Origin: Rhodobacteraceae bacterium EL129
Lineage (GTDB): Bacteria; Pseudomonadota; Alphaproteobacteria; Rhodobacterales; Rhodobacteraceae
DNA: 64,000 bases
NCBI GenBank assembly: GCA_900313005.1
Contig: ONZJ01000002.1
Span: forward strand, 2,186,996-2,250,995
Direction of reading: 5' to 3'
Under the pieces are notes generated by a model. That model saw only the letters and a list, made by a program, of their open reading frames with translations. It searched no databases and was not told where the DNA came from. Both the position numbers and the translations under genes were made by a program. Each line of letters starts with the position of its first letter. The stretch's first letter is position 1. Shown in pieces: positions 23,905 through 33,510 of the stretch.

Positions 23905-26682
23905 TCACTTCGCCCTTGGCCAAACGCCCCTTTGGGTACCGGGGACGGATGCGCTGCCGCCAGGGCCCAAAACGGGCCGGTAGAACTCGCGAAACACCTC
24001 GCGCAGGTACTTGCCCCGGGCGATCATCGCGTCGAAATCCGACCGGTCCATAAACTGCGGCGTATGCCCGTTCTCGCTGTCTTCATCCCGTTTTGCAGTC
24101 AGAGTGCTGAAGTCTGGTTTGTCCTGGTTGAGCAGCTTTTCCCACCAAGGCACATCAGCGCGGGGGGTGTGCATTACCCAAGTTTCTTTCTTCTGGTCGG
24201 GGATCGTCAAGCGCATGCCCGGTTTCAGTGCATAGTTCGCGCCCACACGCGGTGCCCCTATCGACCGCAAGTGGTTGTTTATCATGCCGCGCGCCTGCGC
24301 ATCGGTCTTGCCTTTGGTCCCAAAAACGTCGTTTGCATCCGCGATCATGCGCCAGTGAAAGCCACCTTTCGGTTCACGTTTGTTATAAGGGCGATAGCGC
24401 CCTTGCCGCGAGCTAGGCGCGTATCGCCGCGTCAGTGACATGGCACCCTGTGACAGCGTGTCCAACTGCTCGCCCCGCTTGACGATATGGATGATCGGTT
24501 CAAAGGTGACGACTTTGTGCCTTTGTTGGTGCGCTTCTGCCAGCGCGGTTTCGGGGTTGCGCAACATGGCCTCCAGCAATTCCAGCCAATCGACGGCCTT
24601 CCCTGGCGGATCCATGGCACGGTCCCGGACCAGCACCTTGATGACGTGGCTGTGAACGACTGCGGCGCAGTGCCACATCGGTTCGTGCAACACTGCATCC
24701 ACATGGTCTTTGGCCATCAGGGAGTGGCACCCGATCCTGTCCGCCTGCGCCAGGGTCAAGAGGGTGTCCTGCACCCAGTACCGCAGGCCGGACGCATATT
24801 CGGAGACCAGTTCATCGGCCAAAAGGGATACAGGGTTGAAGATCATCTGCTCGATCAGCCAGACGGCCTCCAGTTTTGACATGGCCGCATCCTTGTGCGC
24901 GCCGAAATTGCTGCCAGCGATGTAGATGTTCGCGAAAGACTGCATCACCTCGGGCGGGACACCTTCAAGCGGGGGGAGGCCCGCGACGATTGTGTTGATA
25001 TCGGCTTCGGTCAGGTAGGGCTTGATGCCTTCTTCCAACTCTTTGGCAACCTGTGCGTTTTTCGTCCGCAGTACCCGTGCGACGTCATTGTCCGGGTCAT
25101 TCATCGCGGCTTTAGGATCCGCAACAAGGCGATACATTTCGAACATCGCCTTCGCGGAATCCTTCGCAGGTTGCTTGAGCGGCGAGGCCAGATAGTCGAT
25201 CGCCGCTTTTTTGGGATCTTTGAAGATGCGGATGTCGGGTTGCGGGGTCCCCTCCTTTTCGAACCGCTCTTGATGTTCCTTGTCTTCCGGGGTGACCGTC
25301 AGCGGATCCTTGGCACCCCCTTTCTTGCCCGGATCATGCGGGTCGTCGGTGCCCCATATGCGCTGATGGTCCTGCATCGTGTGGATTATGGCCACGATGG
25401 TATCCAGAGGATCGAAATAGCCGGTGACGACCCAATCCTCCCTTTGAAGGTTATTCTCTTCGATGTTGTCCAAATAGCGTTTAAGCCGCCGCGAAAAGAT
25501 GCGGTGAGCCACCTCGGCTCCGTGATCTTTGTCCTCATCATCTTTGTCCTTAACCCGCAGGAAATGATCTTGGCGACCCAATCTCTGAACAGCCAGTTCG
25601 ACAAAGTTCGAATGGGCAAAGAAATCCTCGACCTGATGCAGTGTATGGCCTGCCTTGGCTAGCGTCTTCACCCAGGCCGCGTCATAAGATCCGCCGCGAC
25701 CCGCTGGCGTGGGCGGTGCGGCGAGGGCTGCGGCGAATTCATCATCAAGCTCGGCCAGAAGGCCTGCTGTGCCTTCCATGTAGTCGCGTAGGTAACTGTA
25801 TAGGTCAGGCTCACCTTTTTCTTCGGATTTCGGCGGTCCCGCGTGATTTCCGCTGCGCTTGATCGTGTCTTTCGATGTCACCGCCCGTGGCCCTGGCGGC
25901 AGGCTTTCATCGCCGGTCCGGCGATTGGGTGTCACGCCCAAACGTAGCCGCAAGTCCGGCTTTTGCTCTCCGGGGGCACGGGTTTTTGAATCGCCGGGAA
26001 TGATCGGACGGTCATAGTGTTCGTGCGGATAATATTGCGTGTAGGCACCGGGTGTCGCGGGGGCCGCCAATACGCCGCCGGGCTGGCCAGGCATGACCCG
26101 CGTGCCGGCGGTCTTGCCCGGATCGCCAAAGACCGCCTTGAATTCGCCCATCGTCAGAAGAAAAGGATCAGGCGTCTGCGTCAATTCCGGTTCATAAACG
26201 AACTGGAAGTAGCCGATAACAAAGAAGATTTCGCGCATGATTTGGCCGATCTCGAAATCCCGGCTGTCAGTCTGACCCACAAAAATCTCATTGAATGCCG
26301 CGTTCAACTTGCGCGACAAATCCTCGAAATTTTTCATGGCTTTGTCCGGCACCATTAAAAGATCGTACAGGGACTTCGGAATGAAGCCCGGTTCTTCGCA
26401 GCGCTTTAACTCGTCGTCGGTGTAAATTTGTTTGAAAATGTCCGTTACGCCTTCGGTAAAAGCGGCAATTTCCTTGCTGGTCCAAAGCTTGTCGAGTAGG
26501 GCTTTGCGATTTTTGGCGAATGAAAGACTTTCCATCGCAGCTGGATCAACCAGTTGCGAAAAGTCTGCGATCCAGTTGCCAAGATAGAATGCCCCAAGGG
26601 CCCGATGGTCCGCCCCAAAGGCTTCCATCATAAGTGGCAAGCCAGCGTCCTCTGCCACCTTGTGATGGCCAAAGGGCTTCAT
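23905..26682 (-). CDS. Het-C-domain protein with LysM-like C-terminal region
   Basis: A 925-residue protein. Residues about 24-43 (ADHRALGAFYLGNWIADFSQ) and 346-363 (HTLHQVEDFFAHSNFVEL) are hallmarks of the Het-C family, named for a fungal heterokaryon-incompatibility protein and also found in bacteria. Histidines and aspartates in these motifs suggest a zinc-phospholipase-like helical core. A proline-rich disordered insert spans about 190-290. Around 760-860 a segment (VKRGEQLDTL ... LKPGMRLTIPD) looks like a stretched LysM. There is no signal peptide. It overlaps the 1214-residue upstream gene by four bases. Toxin or effector function is inference. Confidence 0.7.
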   Translation of the reverse strand: MKPFGHHKVAEDAGLPLMMEAFGADHRALGAFYLGNWIADFSQLVDPAAMESLSFAKNRKALLDKLWTSKEIAAFTEGVTDIFKQIYTDDELKRCEEPGFIPKSLYDLLMVPDKAMKNFEDLSRKLNAAFNEIFVGQTDSRDFEIGQIMREIFFVIGYFQFVYEPELTQTPDPFLLTMGEFKAVFGDPGKTAGTRVMPGQPGGVLAAPATPGAYTQYYPHEHYDRPIIPGDSKTRAPGEQKPDLRLRLGVTPNRRTGDESLPPGPRAVTSKDTIKRSGNHAGPPKSEEKGEPDLYSYLRDYMEGTAGLLAELDDEFAAALAAPPTPAGRGGSYDAAWVKTLAKAGHTLHQVEDFFAHSNFVELAVQRLGRQDHFLRVKDKDDEDKDHGAEVAHRIFSRRLKRYLDNIEENNLQREDWVVTGYFDPLDTIVAIIHTMQDHQRIWGTDDPHDPGKKGGAKDPLTVTPEDKEHQERFEKEGTPQPDIRIFKDPKKAAIDYLASPLKQPAKDSAKAMFEMYRLVADPKAAMNDPDNDVARVLRTKNAQVAKELEEGIKPYLTEADINTIVAGLPPLEGVPPEVMQSFANIYIAGSNFGAHKDAAMSKLEAVWLIEQMIFNPVSLLADELVSEYASGLRYWVQDTLLTLAQADRIGCHSLMAKDHVDAVLHEPMWHCAAVVHSHVIKVLVRDRAMDPPGKAVDWLELLEAMLRNPETALAEAHQQRHKVVTFEPIIHIVKRGEQLDTLSQGAMSLTRRYAPSSRQGRYRPYNKREPKGGFHWRMIADANDVFGTKGKTDAQARGMINNHLRSIGAPRVGANYALKPGMRLTIPDQKKETWVMHTPRADVPWWEKLLNQDKPDFSTLTAKRDEDSENGHTPQFMDRSDFDAMIARGKYLREVFREFYRPVLGPGGSASVPGTQRGVWPRAK

Positions 26683-29600
26683 CGGATCAGCGGTGGTCTG
26701 CCAACCTCTTCGGCGGCAGGTTGATCCGGTTCTTCTTCGGGCACAGGATCAGGCGCACACACTACGTCGCTTGACGGATAGGGGTCCTCAGGCGTGCCTT
26801 CATGGATCACGATTAAGTCCGTGGGTATCTTTTCTTTCCGGGCAGAGATGACCGTGCCGGGCTCCGTATTGCGACGCAGGACAAGATCGCGGTAGATCGC
26901 GGTCAATTCGTCATAGGCTGCGTCGCCTTCGCCGATCTGTGCCAGAAGGTCAGCCTCAAAATCGACAGTGCCGGTCTTCATGTAAATCAACAGGACCTGT
27001 TCCAGCCGCTTGTCGTCTTGCAGCGGGAGCATCACCTTGGCCCAGGAAGCATCCAGAAACGCGCGCCGCCTGGCGTCTGCGGTCGCATAAAGCCCCATCG
27101 CCTCGTAGGCAACCTGATAGCCCTGCGGCCCATAGGCAAAAAGCCGGTAGGTCATGTTGAGCCAGTCAAAGACATGTTCGAACAGCCGCAATTCATTCAG
27201 CGTGATCGGCTGGTCAGCGGTGGCCGAGTATTTCCGGTGAATCAGATCAATCAGGCGTGTTTTTAGCGCCGCCCGGTCTTCAGCGCGCATGACCGTCGGA
27301 TTGCCCCGCATCACGGGCCGGTCCACGCGCGAGGCGGCAACTGCCGCGTGTTCAGCTTCCAGCTGAGCATGGGCCTGTGACAAACGTTCGAATGTTTCCA
27401 GCCGCCACAAATTCAGCGCCTCGTCATCAATGCGCACCATGCAGGCAGTCAGGTTTACCGTCACCCCAGGCTTAAGCGCCACGACGTTCAGCGACACTGG
27501 GATCGACCCTGTGATGCCAGAGACAGCGCCAAAAAGGTTGTAGTCGATGTTCTGTGTCTGCTCTTCGAGAAAGCCAAAGACATCGCCCAGCACGTCGTCC
27601 AAAAGCGTGCGCAACTCGCCAATCACAGCGGTGAAGAGGTTCTGGAACGGCTGCATGACCGCAGCGGGCAAATCGGCAAAGGCCGACAGATCAAGGTTCT
27701 GGAACACGTCTAACGAAGGAAAGGGCGGCAAGGCTCCGTCGTCAGGCGGGTCTTGGTCGTCATCGCCGCCGCCCACAAACGGAATGCGCGCGATGATCCC
27801 GTCCAGCAACGACTTGATCGCATCGAAATAGGCCTGAACGTCGTCATCCATCTGGGCTATGACATTGGCCAGCGAGCCGGGTTCGTCCGGATCGCCCCAA
27901 ACGTTGAACAACTCCTGCATGTGGGTCTGGAGGCGTTCAAAAATCCCGGTGTCCAGCGTGGTTGAGGCCTCCAGAGCTTCCAGCACGTCGCGCAGCATGG
28001 CTTCGGGGTCAAAAAAGAAATACTCGCTTTCGTAGGTCTCGTGCCCGATCATCGCGGTCACATGCGAGGAATCCGCATGAACGTGCATCAACGGGGACGC
28101 GGTATAAAGCATCTGCCAGACCGCAATCGGCAAGTAGTAGAACGTGTAGGGCGGAATGGCTGCCATCCCCAGACCTGGCCCCGCCGACAATGCCGCGCCA
28201 AGGACCGAGAAGGGCAAATGCGCCGGGATCGATATGCCGTTCTTGCCGTGGCTGAAGGTCATTTCAACCTCCTGAACGCGGTAGCCTTCGGGCACCTCGA
28301 TCTGGTCTTGGATCAGATAGCGTTTGTAGTCGCCAAAGAACGGGGCCAGCAGATCAGCGGTCTTCTCAATCATCCCCTTCTCGGGCATCCGTGCCTCAGA
28401 AGCGGTATCGGTCTTATAGGTCCGGCTTTCCATCTGCATCACCGGCGGGGGCGGCAGTACATTGGCCGCACGGTACTTTCCAACAAGCGACAAGTAGTTT
28501 TCGGGCGTCACGCCCGCGGGAGTCAGGTCAAAATCTGGCACACGGCCCTGATCGGCCAAATCCACGGCATGGCGGCGAAATTCCTGTTCCAGCACCGCGA
28601 CGCCGGGCAGCATCACCTCTGCCCCCATGAACTGGCGCAAGCCGTAAACCCGTTCCTTGATGCACACGTCTTTGTCGAGATAGCAGTAGATCGCATTGTA
28701 GGATGTGGCCCCAGGCAATCTGTTGTCGAATTCATTGAGGATAGTTGTTTCAAACAACCGGTAGGACCGCTGCCGCCGCAGCTTGGTTGTGACGGCCTTT
28801 GTCCGTTCGAGCGCGCGGGCCACGATTTCCTGGCTGAAGCTGTCGGCAGAGCTTTGGCTAATCGAACTGTCAATCCCGACTCCCACGTTAGAGCCCAGTG
28901 AGGCCCCGCCCTCGAAATTGACTACACCAATTGTGCCGCCCGCCTCGCCACTGGCTTCGGCATTGATATCACTGGAAAACCGGGTCGAAATCTCCTGTTC
29001 GATCTGGTTTGTAAGCTCTTGCTGTGTCGTCGTGGTGGTCTCGGCCTCCTTCTCTTCGGTAGTAACGGTCGTATCTTCGCTAATCTCTTCGAAATATTTC
29101 GACGTCTTGACCTCTTTCTTGCGATGCTCGCCTTTCAGCATGCTTTCGATGGCGCTGATCTCTCCGGGCGTGTAGCCCATGAATTCTTCTTCGACGGTGA
29201 TCAATTGTGCGACACCCAGAAGCCGCACGTCATCCTGTCCCGCAATTCGGCGCCGATCGGTCGCGAAGGCCTGCACGCAGGGATTGTCGATTACCGGACT
29301 GCACCCATTCCCGACAGGTCGGCACGCCTCATCCGCCTTGGTGCGCGCGGCCTTGTAGGCGGAACAGAAGCTGCGGGTCAGATGGCCAGCCATCTTTTCG
29401 GCACCACCACGCGCGATGGCAGCGATGTCCAGACCATGGGCGGCCTTCATGGCCGTGGCAAAGTCAGCATCCGATGCCATCCTTGTAAGCAGTTCAGACG
29501 GGCTGTTCGTCCGCAGGGCTGCATGTGTTTCTGAAATGGCGGCACGTTCGGTTTTTCGCGCAGCGGTATAGGCCACGTATTGGCTGTGTCGTGCCTCTTT

Positions 29601-30323
29601 CATGCGGTTTGCACGGGTCTTTTCTGTAAAATGGCGCGGCAGGAGCGGTGGATCAAAGGCAAAGCGTCGGGCCGCAAGCGCGGCGGTTCGCTGATCCAGT
29701 TGCCGTTGCGCCCATTGCCGATACTCATTGGCCAGGTCCCAGGCCAGCAAGACCTCGGCGGGCTCTTCGTCTTGCGGCGCAGCATTGATAATCCTGTCGT
29801 TGGCTTTCGCGGTCTTGGTCTCGGGGCTTATGATGTGCCGCGTCAGCACTACCGGCGCATAGGTGCGGGCCGTTCCGGTGTTTGGCAGGTCGGGCAAGGC
29901 ATCCAGAACCTGCAGCGTACGCGAGAGTTGGTCGATCAGCCGGGTGTCTGCCACGACCATCGCGGCAAAGAGCGAGGTCGCCACTGCCTTCTTGGCCGCT
30001 GCGACCTGATTGGCCTCTTCCGCCAAGGCGGCCTTAAAGCGGCCCTTGTCTGTGATCACCGTTTGCGTGGGCAGGTGGCCCAGTGGGATCGCGCTCTGAT
30101 CGATCTCGTCAAGCACGTTCAGCCGCAGCGCGTCCAACCCGCCTACATGATCGGCAGAGGACAGATGCCGCTTGGCCCATGCGGTGCGTTCGCGCCCTGG
30201 GCCGCTTTTCAACTGCGGTCGTAGCTTGGCGATCCGCGACAGACGTTTTCCGATGTCCAGAACCCGCGGCGCTTCGACCTTGGCGTGACGAAAAAGTTCC
30301 CGGCGCATAGTATTGGGCCGCAT
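26679..30323 (-). CDS. Giant protein of unknown function, partner of Het-C protein
   Basis: A 1214-residue protein with no domain I can name. Segments: a helical, charged N-terminal 380 residues; YTPGEISAIESMLKGEHRKK at about 384-403; an E/T-rich likely coiled coil to about 450; a Gly/Ala/Ser-rich stretch at 455-490; a middle region with a hydrophobic LPFSVLGAALSAGPGLGMAA block; an acidic Asp/Pro linker (GGGDDDQDPPDD); and a helical C-terminus. No signal peptide or clear transmembrane bundle is seen. It is the first gene of a two-gene operon, its TGA overlapping the ATG of the Het-C gene. It could be a scaffold, delivery or immunity partner; not determinable here. Confidence 0.6.
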   Translation of the reverse strand: MRPNTMRRELFRHAKVEAPRVLDIGKRLSRIAKLRPQLKSGPGRERTAWAKRHLSSADHVGGLDALRLNVLDEIDQSAIPLGHLPTQTVITDKGRFKAALAEEANQVAAAKKAVATSLFAAMVVADTRLIDQLSRTLQVLDALPDLPNTGTARTYAPVVLTRHIISPETKTAKANDRIINAAPQDEEPAEVLLAWDLANEYRQWAQRQLDQRTAALAARRFAFDPPLLPRHFTEKTRANRMKEARHSQYVAYTAARKTERAAISETHAALRTNSPSELLTRMASDADFATAMKAAHGLDIAAIARGGAEKMAGHLTRSFCSAYKAARTKADEACRPVGNGCSPVIDNPCVQAFATDRRRIAGQDDVRLLGVAQLITVEEEFMGYTPGEISAIESMLKGEHRKKEVKTSKYFEEISEDTTVTTEEKEAETTTTTQQELTNQIEQEISTRFSSDINAEASGEAGGTIGVVNFEGGASLGSNVGVGIDSSISQSSADSFSQEIVARALERTKAVTTKLRRQRSYRLFETTILNEFDNRLPGATSYNAIYCYLDKDVCIKERVYGLRQFMGAEVMLPGVAVLEQEFRRHAVDLADQGRVPDFDLTPAGVTPENYLSLVGKYRAANVLPPPPVMQMESRTYKTDTASEARMPEKGMIEKTADLLAPFFGDYKRYLIQDQIEVPEGYRVQEVEMTFSHGKNGISIPAHLPFSVLGAALSAGPGLGMAAIPPYTFYYLPIAVWQMLYTASPLMHVHADSSHVTAMIGHETYESEYFFFDPEAMLRDVLEALEASTTLDTGIFERLQTHMQELFNVWGDPDEPGSLANVIAQMDDDVQAYFDAIKSLLDGIIARIPFVGGGDDDQDPPDDGALPPFPSLDVFQNLDLSAFADLPAAVMQPFQNLFTAVIGELRTLLDDVLGDVFGFLEEQTQNIDYNLFGAVSGITGSIPVSLNVVALKPGVTVNLTACMVRIDDEALNLWRLETFERLSQAHAQLEAEHAAVAASRVDRPVMRGNPTVMRAEDRAALKTRLIDLIHRKYSATADQPITLNELRLFEHVFDWLNMTYRLFAYGPQGYQVAYEAMGLYATADARRRAFLDASWAKVMLPLQDDKRLEQVLLIYMKTGTVDFEADLLAQIGEGDAAYDELTAIYRDLVLRRNTEPGTVISARKEKIPTDLIVIHEGTPEDPYPSSDVVCAPDPVPEEEPDQPAAEEVGRPPLIR

Positions 30324-30534
30324 ATCATCCCCCTAATCAAACTCTATTGATCTAATCCCGTTAGCCTACGGCAAATGTGGGAAAGATCAAAATATCCTGA
30401 TGCGGGGCATTGAGCCGCGCGCGTACCCGGCTGCAAAATCACCTTTTTGCCAATGCTCCGCGCGCTGATTACATAGAAAGGCTCCCGACCTGAGGTTGTG
30501 CTTACCAACAACCAACTAGCGTAAATCGAAACAC
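30324..30534. promoter_or_regulatory. Upstream region of the Het-C operon
   Basis: About 210 bases between the start of the giant gene and a truncated hydrolase fragment. It should hold the operon promoter. I see no clear operator, and a minus-strand ribosome site GGGGGAT lies just before the ATG at 30323. Confidence 0.35.
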
Positions 30535-30719
30535 CCACGGTGCTTGTTTTTGCGCGCGACGACCCGATAGGGGCAGAAGCGGTTGGGCAGCGGGTTGCTG
30601 AAGTGATGCCCAACGCCGAATTGCAGGTTGTGAATGGCGGTCATGCGCCATGGATTTATCATTCGGATCAGATTGCTCTCATCGTGACGGAATACCTTGG
30701 AAAACAGATTAATCCTTGA
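30535..30719 (+). pseudogene. Alpha/beta-hydrolase C-terminal fragment
   Basis: Reads VLVFARDDPIGAEAVGQRV, then NAELQVVNGGHAPWIYHSDQ, and stops at 30717-30719. This is the end of an alpha/beta hydrolase: the Asp of the catalytic triad in RDDP and the His in GGHAPW. No start or N-terminal two-thirds remains. It marks a recombination or deletion boundary just upstream of the Het-C operon. Confidence 0.7.
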
Positions 30720-31041
30720 AGGAACGAAACCCGGAAGCGGCCATTGGAGGCTTTGTGGGGAAATGGTGCCTTGTCCCGCGACTTGGTCTTTGACCTGCGC
30801 TTTGAATGAGCGGCCGGTTTCCTAGCTGCTCCGCGGCACGCAGAATTACGCAGATGCAGCGAACTTGGCGCTGCGAGCGCGCACGGCACAAATAGCTTAT
30901 TCACAGTGTGGGCTCAAACCAGTCATCCGCTGCTGCCTGTTGCAATGGCAGTACCGTTGGCACTACCCACTGACATCCGGTGCTATGGAGTGCTGACCCC
31001 AAATAGAACGCTTCATAAAGCCTTCCAGCACTGCCCTCATT
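30720..31041. other. Gene-free stretch with repeat words
   Basis: Contains words of the dispersed repeat family (CGGAAGCGGCCATTGG, AATGAGCGGCCGG, GAACTTGGCGCTGCG). No gene is supported. Confidence 0.4.
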
Positions 31042-31749
31042 TCAATCCGGAATCACCTCAGCGATTTCACCGAGCATCTTTTCTCCAAGGCGAATGTGTT
31101 TTTCGATGTCGTCACGCTCGGCGGGATCTGTCTCCATCGTCAGGTTTTTCTTCAGTGCCTCTACCGCCTCTCTAATTTGGGGTTTGCGATCTTCCCATTC
31201 ATCGAACCAAGCCTTATCCTCTTTTGCCATCGGACCGGTCATTCGGATCGTGCCTTCGCGCATATCGATCCTGATCTGATCCGGGTGTGGTAAGGGATCA
31301 GGTAAATCTGTGATGTTGAGTTGCTTGCGTCGTTCCAGTTCCTTTTCCCATTCCAGCTTGTACGTCAGAGCTTTGTCAAAGTACTCGTCATGCAGAAGCT
31401 TTCTGGAGTTCTCGACCGACGCCAGAAGCTCCGCAAAGAGCCGCTGTGCCCGATGCTGGCCCTTGGCGGCGTTGACAGCCATGGACCGTATGACAGCCTG
31501 GGCCATGGGTATGGTCACATTGCGTAGGCCGTCACGCACCGTAATGTCACGATAGGCCTCGTCGAGAACAATCTCTTTCATCCGCTCCTCATGCAAACCA
31601 GGCCGCTTGTTCTTTGCGCCTCTGGGCCGACCCCTCGGATTGCCCGACTGGCCGGGCTTAAACCGGGTGGCTTTCGGCGGCTTGCTATAGCCAACTTCAT
31701 ATTCCGCGCCTTGCCTTGGCATCGGCAAGTTGATCTCGCCCCGCTTCAT
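31042..31749 (-). CDS. DUF5681 protein
   Basis: A 235-residue protein with the DUF5681 signature near the N-terminus (TRFKPGQSGNPRGRPRGAKN), a basic AT-hook-like stretch probably contacting DNA, followed by helical charged sequence. The family occurs in prophage and integrative-element modules. It overlaps the ParB/methyltransferase gene by four bases and follows it, so the two are cotranslated. The exact role is unknown; packaging or DNA-maintenance functions are possible. Confidence 0.82.
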   Translation of the reverse strand: MKRGEINLPMPRQGAEYEVGYSKPPKATRFKPGQSGNPRGRPRGAKNKRPGLHEERMKEIVLDEAYRDITVRDGLRNVTIPMAQAVIRSMAVNAAKGQHRAQRLFAELLASVENSRKLLHDEYFDKALTYKLEWEKELERRKQLNITDLPDPLPHPDQIRIDMREGTIRMTGPMAKEDKAWFDEWEDRKPQIREAVEALKKNLTMETDPAERDDIEKHIRLGEKMLGEIAEVIPD

Positions 31750-33047
31750 TCCGCAGCCTCCAACTTACGCACCGGCTCCTGCCAGCCACAAACCAATTGC
31801 TCCGCCTGATCCTTCACATAGGACTCCCAACGCGCCAGAATGCGATCGCAGTAAATCGGATCAAGTTCGCAGAGATACCCCCGCCGCCCGGTCTTCTCGG
31901 CCGCGATCAATGTCGAGCCGGACCCACCGAAGATATCCAGCACAATATCGCCCCGGGCCGAGACATCCCGGATCGCATCCGCAATCATCTGTACCGGTTT
32001 CACCGTCGGGTGCAGCGCCAGCTCTTCCATGCATCCGACATGCCGACTGTTCACGCCACGATATTCCCAGACATTGGTCCGGTACCGCCCATGCTGGCCC
32101 AGCTCAAATGTGTTGATATGCGGCGCACTGCCCTTCTTGAAGGCAAAGATCAGCTCGTGACGTGAGCGATAAAAGGTGCCCATGCCACCATTGTCCTTGG
32201 CCCAGACAATCAGGTTCTTGAGCTCGGCATAAGCCCCTTGTCCCGCTTCCAGCATCTCGGACATGTGACGCCAGTCCATGCAGATGAAGTGGATCGATCC
32301 GTCGACACTGTGATCCGCCAGGTTCTGGCAGGCCTGTGCAAGGAACCCGGTGAACTCTGCCTGGCTCATCTCCCCGGAGGCCATTGCAAACTCCCGGTGC
32401 TGGATCTTGCCTGAGTTGCCGACATGCCCGTCGATCGGCACATTGTAGGGCGGGTCGCTGAACACCATCCTTGCCTCGGTGCCATCCATCAGCGCGCCCA
32501 CCACATCGGCGTCCAACGCATCACCGCAGATCAACCGGTGCGGGCCGAGCTGCCAAATATCCCCCAATTGTGCACGTGCCGGTGCCTTATATGGAAGGAC
32601 ATCATCTTCCGGGTCCCCTGGTTCCTCCGGTGCCACCGCCTCCAAAACGTTCTCGATCTCGGGAATGGAAAACCCAGTGATCGAGACATCGAAGTCGAGA
32701 TCCGCTGACATCAGCGCGCCGAGCTCCGCTGCCAGCATATCCTCGTCCCAACCCGCATTCAGCGCCAGTTTGTTATCAGCGAGCACATAGGCGCGTTTCT
32801 CATCCGCGCTCATATGGCCCAGCCTGAGGCACGGCACCTCAGTCATCCCCAACTGTTTGGCTGCTTCCACCCGACCGTGCCCCGCCAAAATGGTCCGGCG
32901 CTCGTCAATCAGCACCGGGTTGGTAAACCCAAACGCCTCAATGCTCTCGGCAATCTGCCAAATCTGCTTCTTCGAGTGAGTCCGGGCGTTAGTGGTCCAG
33001 GGAGTAAGATCGCCAATGGTGATCCATTCCAAATTCTTGCGGGTCAT
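31746..33047 (-). CDS. ParB-domain/DNA methyltransferase fusion
   Basis: A 433-residue fusion. Residues 1-110 are a ParB/Srx-like domain (LTPWTTNARTHSKKQIWQIA, ILAGHGRVEAAKQLG). The remainder is an N4/N6-type DNA methyltransferase with the catalytic DPPYN motif (SDPPYNVPIDGH) and the S-adenosylmethionine motif FGGSGST. Motif order (DPPY before FGGSG) is the beta class. ATG at 33047 follows AAGGAGGT, so the longer frame to 33179 is rejected. No restriction endonuclease is adjacent, making it a solitary island methylase, perhaps phage-derived. Confidence 0.9.
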   Translation of the reverse strand: MTRKNLEWITIGDLTPWTTNARTHSKKQIWQIAESIEAFGFTNPVLIDERRTILAGHGRVEAAKQLGMTEVPCLRLGHMSADEKRAYVLADNKLALNAGWDEDMLAAELGALMSADLDFDVSITGFSIPEIENVLEAVAPEEPGDPEDDVLPYKAPARAQLGDIWQLGPHRLICGDALDADVVGALMDGTEARMVFSDPPYNVPIDGHVGNSGKIQHREFAMASGEMSQAEFTGFLAQACQNLADHSVDGSIHFICMDWRHMSEMLEAGQGAYAELKNLIVWAKDNGGMGTFYRSRHELIFAFKKGSAPHINTFELGQHGRYRTNVWEYRGVNSRHVGCMEELALHPTVKPVQMIADAIRDVSARGDIVLDIFGGSGSTLIAAEKTGRRGYLCELDPIYCDRILARWESYVKDQAEQLVCGWQEPVRKLEAAE

Positions 33048-33177
33048 TTCGACCTCCTTGTATCTACTCGCCGATAGAATCACTCCATCGTCCTCTAATG
33101 TTCGATATATCTTACGTCTGGCCATTTGTAAAGCAAAGGCGTATACCAACGTCAGACACATCATACGGGAGGCATTC
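33048..33177. promoter_or_regulatory. Divergent promoter region between methyltransferase and XRE gene
   Basis: A 130-base gap with AT-rich sequence (TTCGATATATCTTACG at about 33101). The XRE protein probably binds here. No palindrome could be assigned with confidence. Confidence 0.4.
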
Positions 33178-33507
33178 ATGCAAATTGGAGAGCGCCTGCA
33201 CAGCCTGCGTCAGAAAAGCGGGCAATCCTTGCAGGCAGTGGCGGATGCGGTCGGCATCTCCAAGGCCCACATCTGGGAGTTGGAGAAAGGGCACAGCCAA
33301 AATCCATCCTTTGATCTTGTTCGGAAGCTGGCCAAACATTTTGGGGTCAGCATCGATGCATTGATCGGCGAAGAAGAGGAACCGGATGCCAATTCCCTGC
33401 AAATCGAACGTATTCACCGCGGCCTGGAAGATCTGACCGAACGGGACCGCGCTGTAGTCGAGGACACAATACGTGCAATGAAGATGCGAACTGGAAGCCA
33501 AGGCTAG
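33178..33507 (+). CDS. XRE-family regulator
   Basis: A 109-residue protein with an N-terminal helix-turn-helix (LHSLRQKSGQSLQAVADAVG, SKAHIWELEKG) and a short acidic, helical tail. ATG follows GGGAGG. It is the first gene of a pair with an ImmA/IrrE metalloprotease gene three bases downstream; in such pairs the protease cleaves the repressor. Divergent to the methyltransferase operon, which it may repress. Confidence 0.9.
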   Translation: MQIGERLHSLRQKSGQSLQAVADAVGISKAHIWELEKGHSQNPSFDLVRKLAKHFGVSIDALIGEEEEPDANSLQIERIHRGLEDLTERDRAVVEDTIRAMKMRTGSQG

Positions 33508-33510
33508 AAT

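Noticed and set aside
27960-28901. Plus-strand frames opposite the 1214-residue gene
   Set aside because: They overlap each other and the giant gene, and the giant frame has the four-base overlap with the Het-C gene.
33048-33179. Longer start for the ParB/methyltransferase gene at 33179
   Set aside because: AAGGAGGT lies just before the ATG at 33047, and the upstream residues do not look like ParB sequence.
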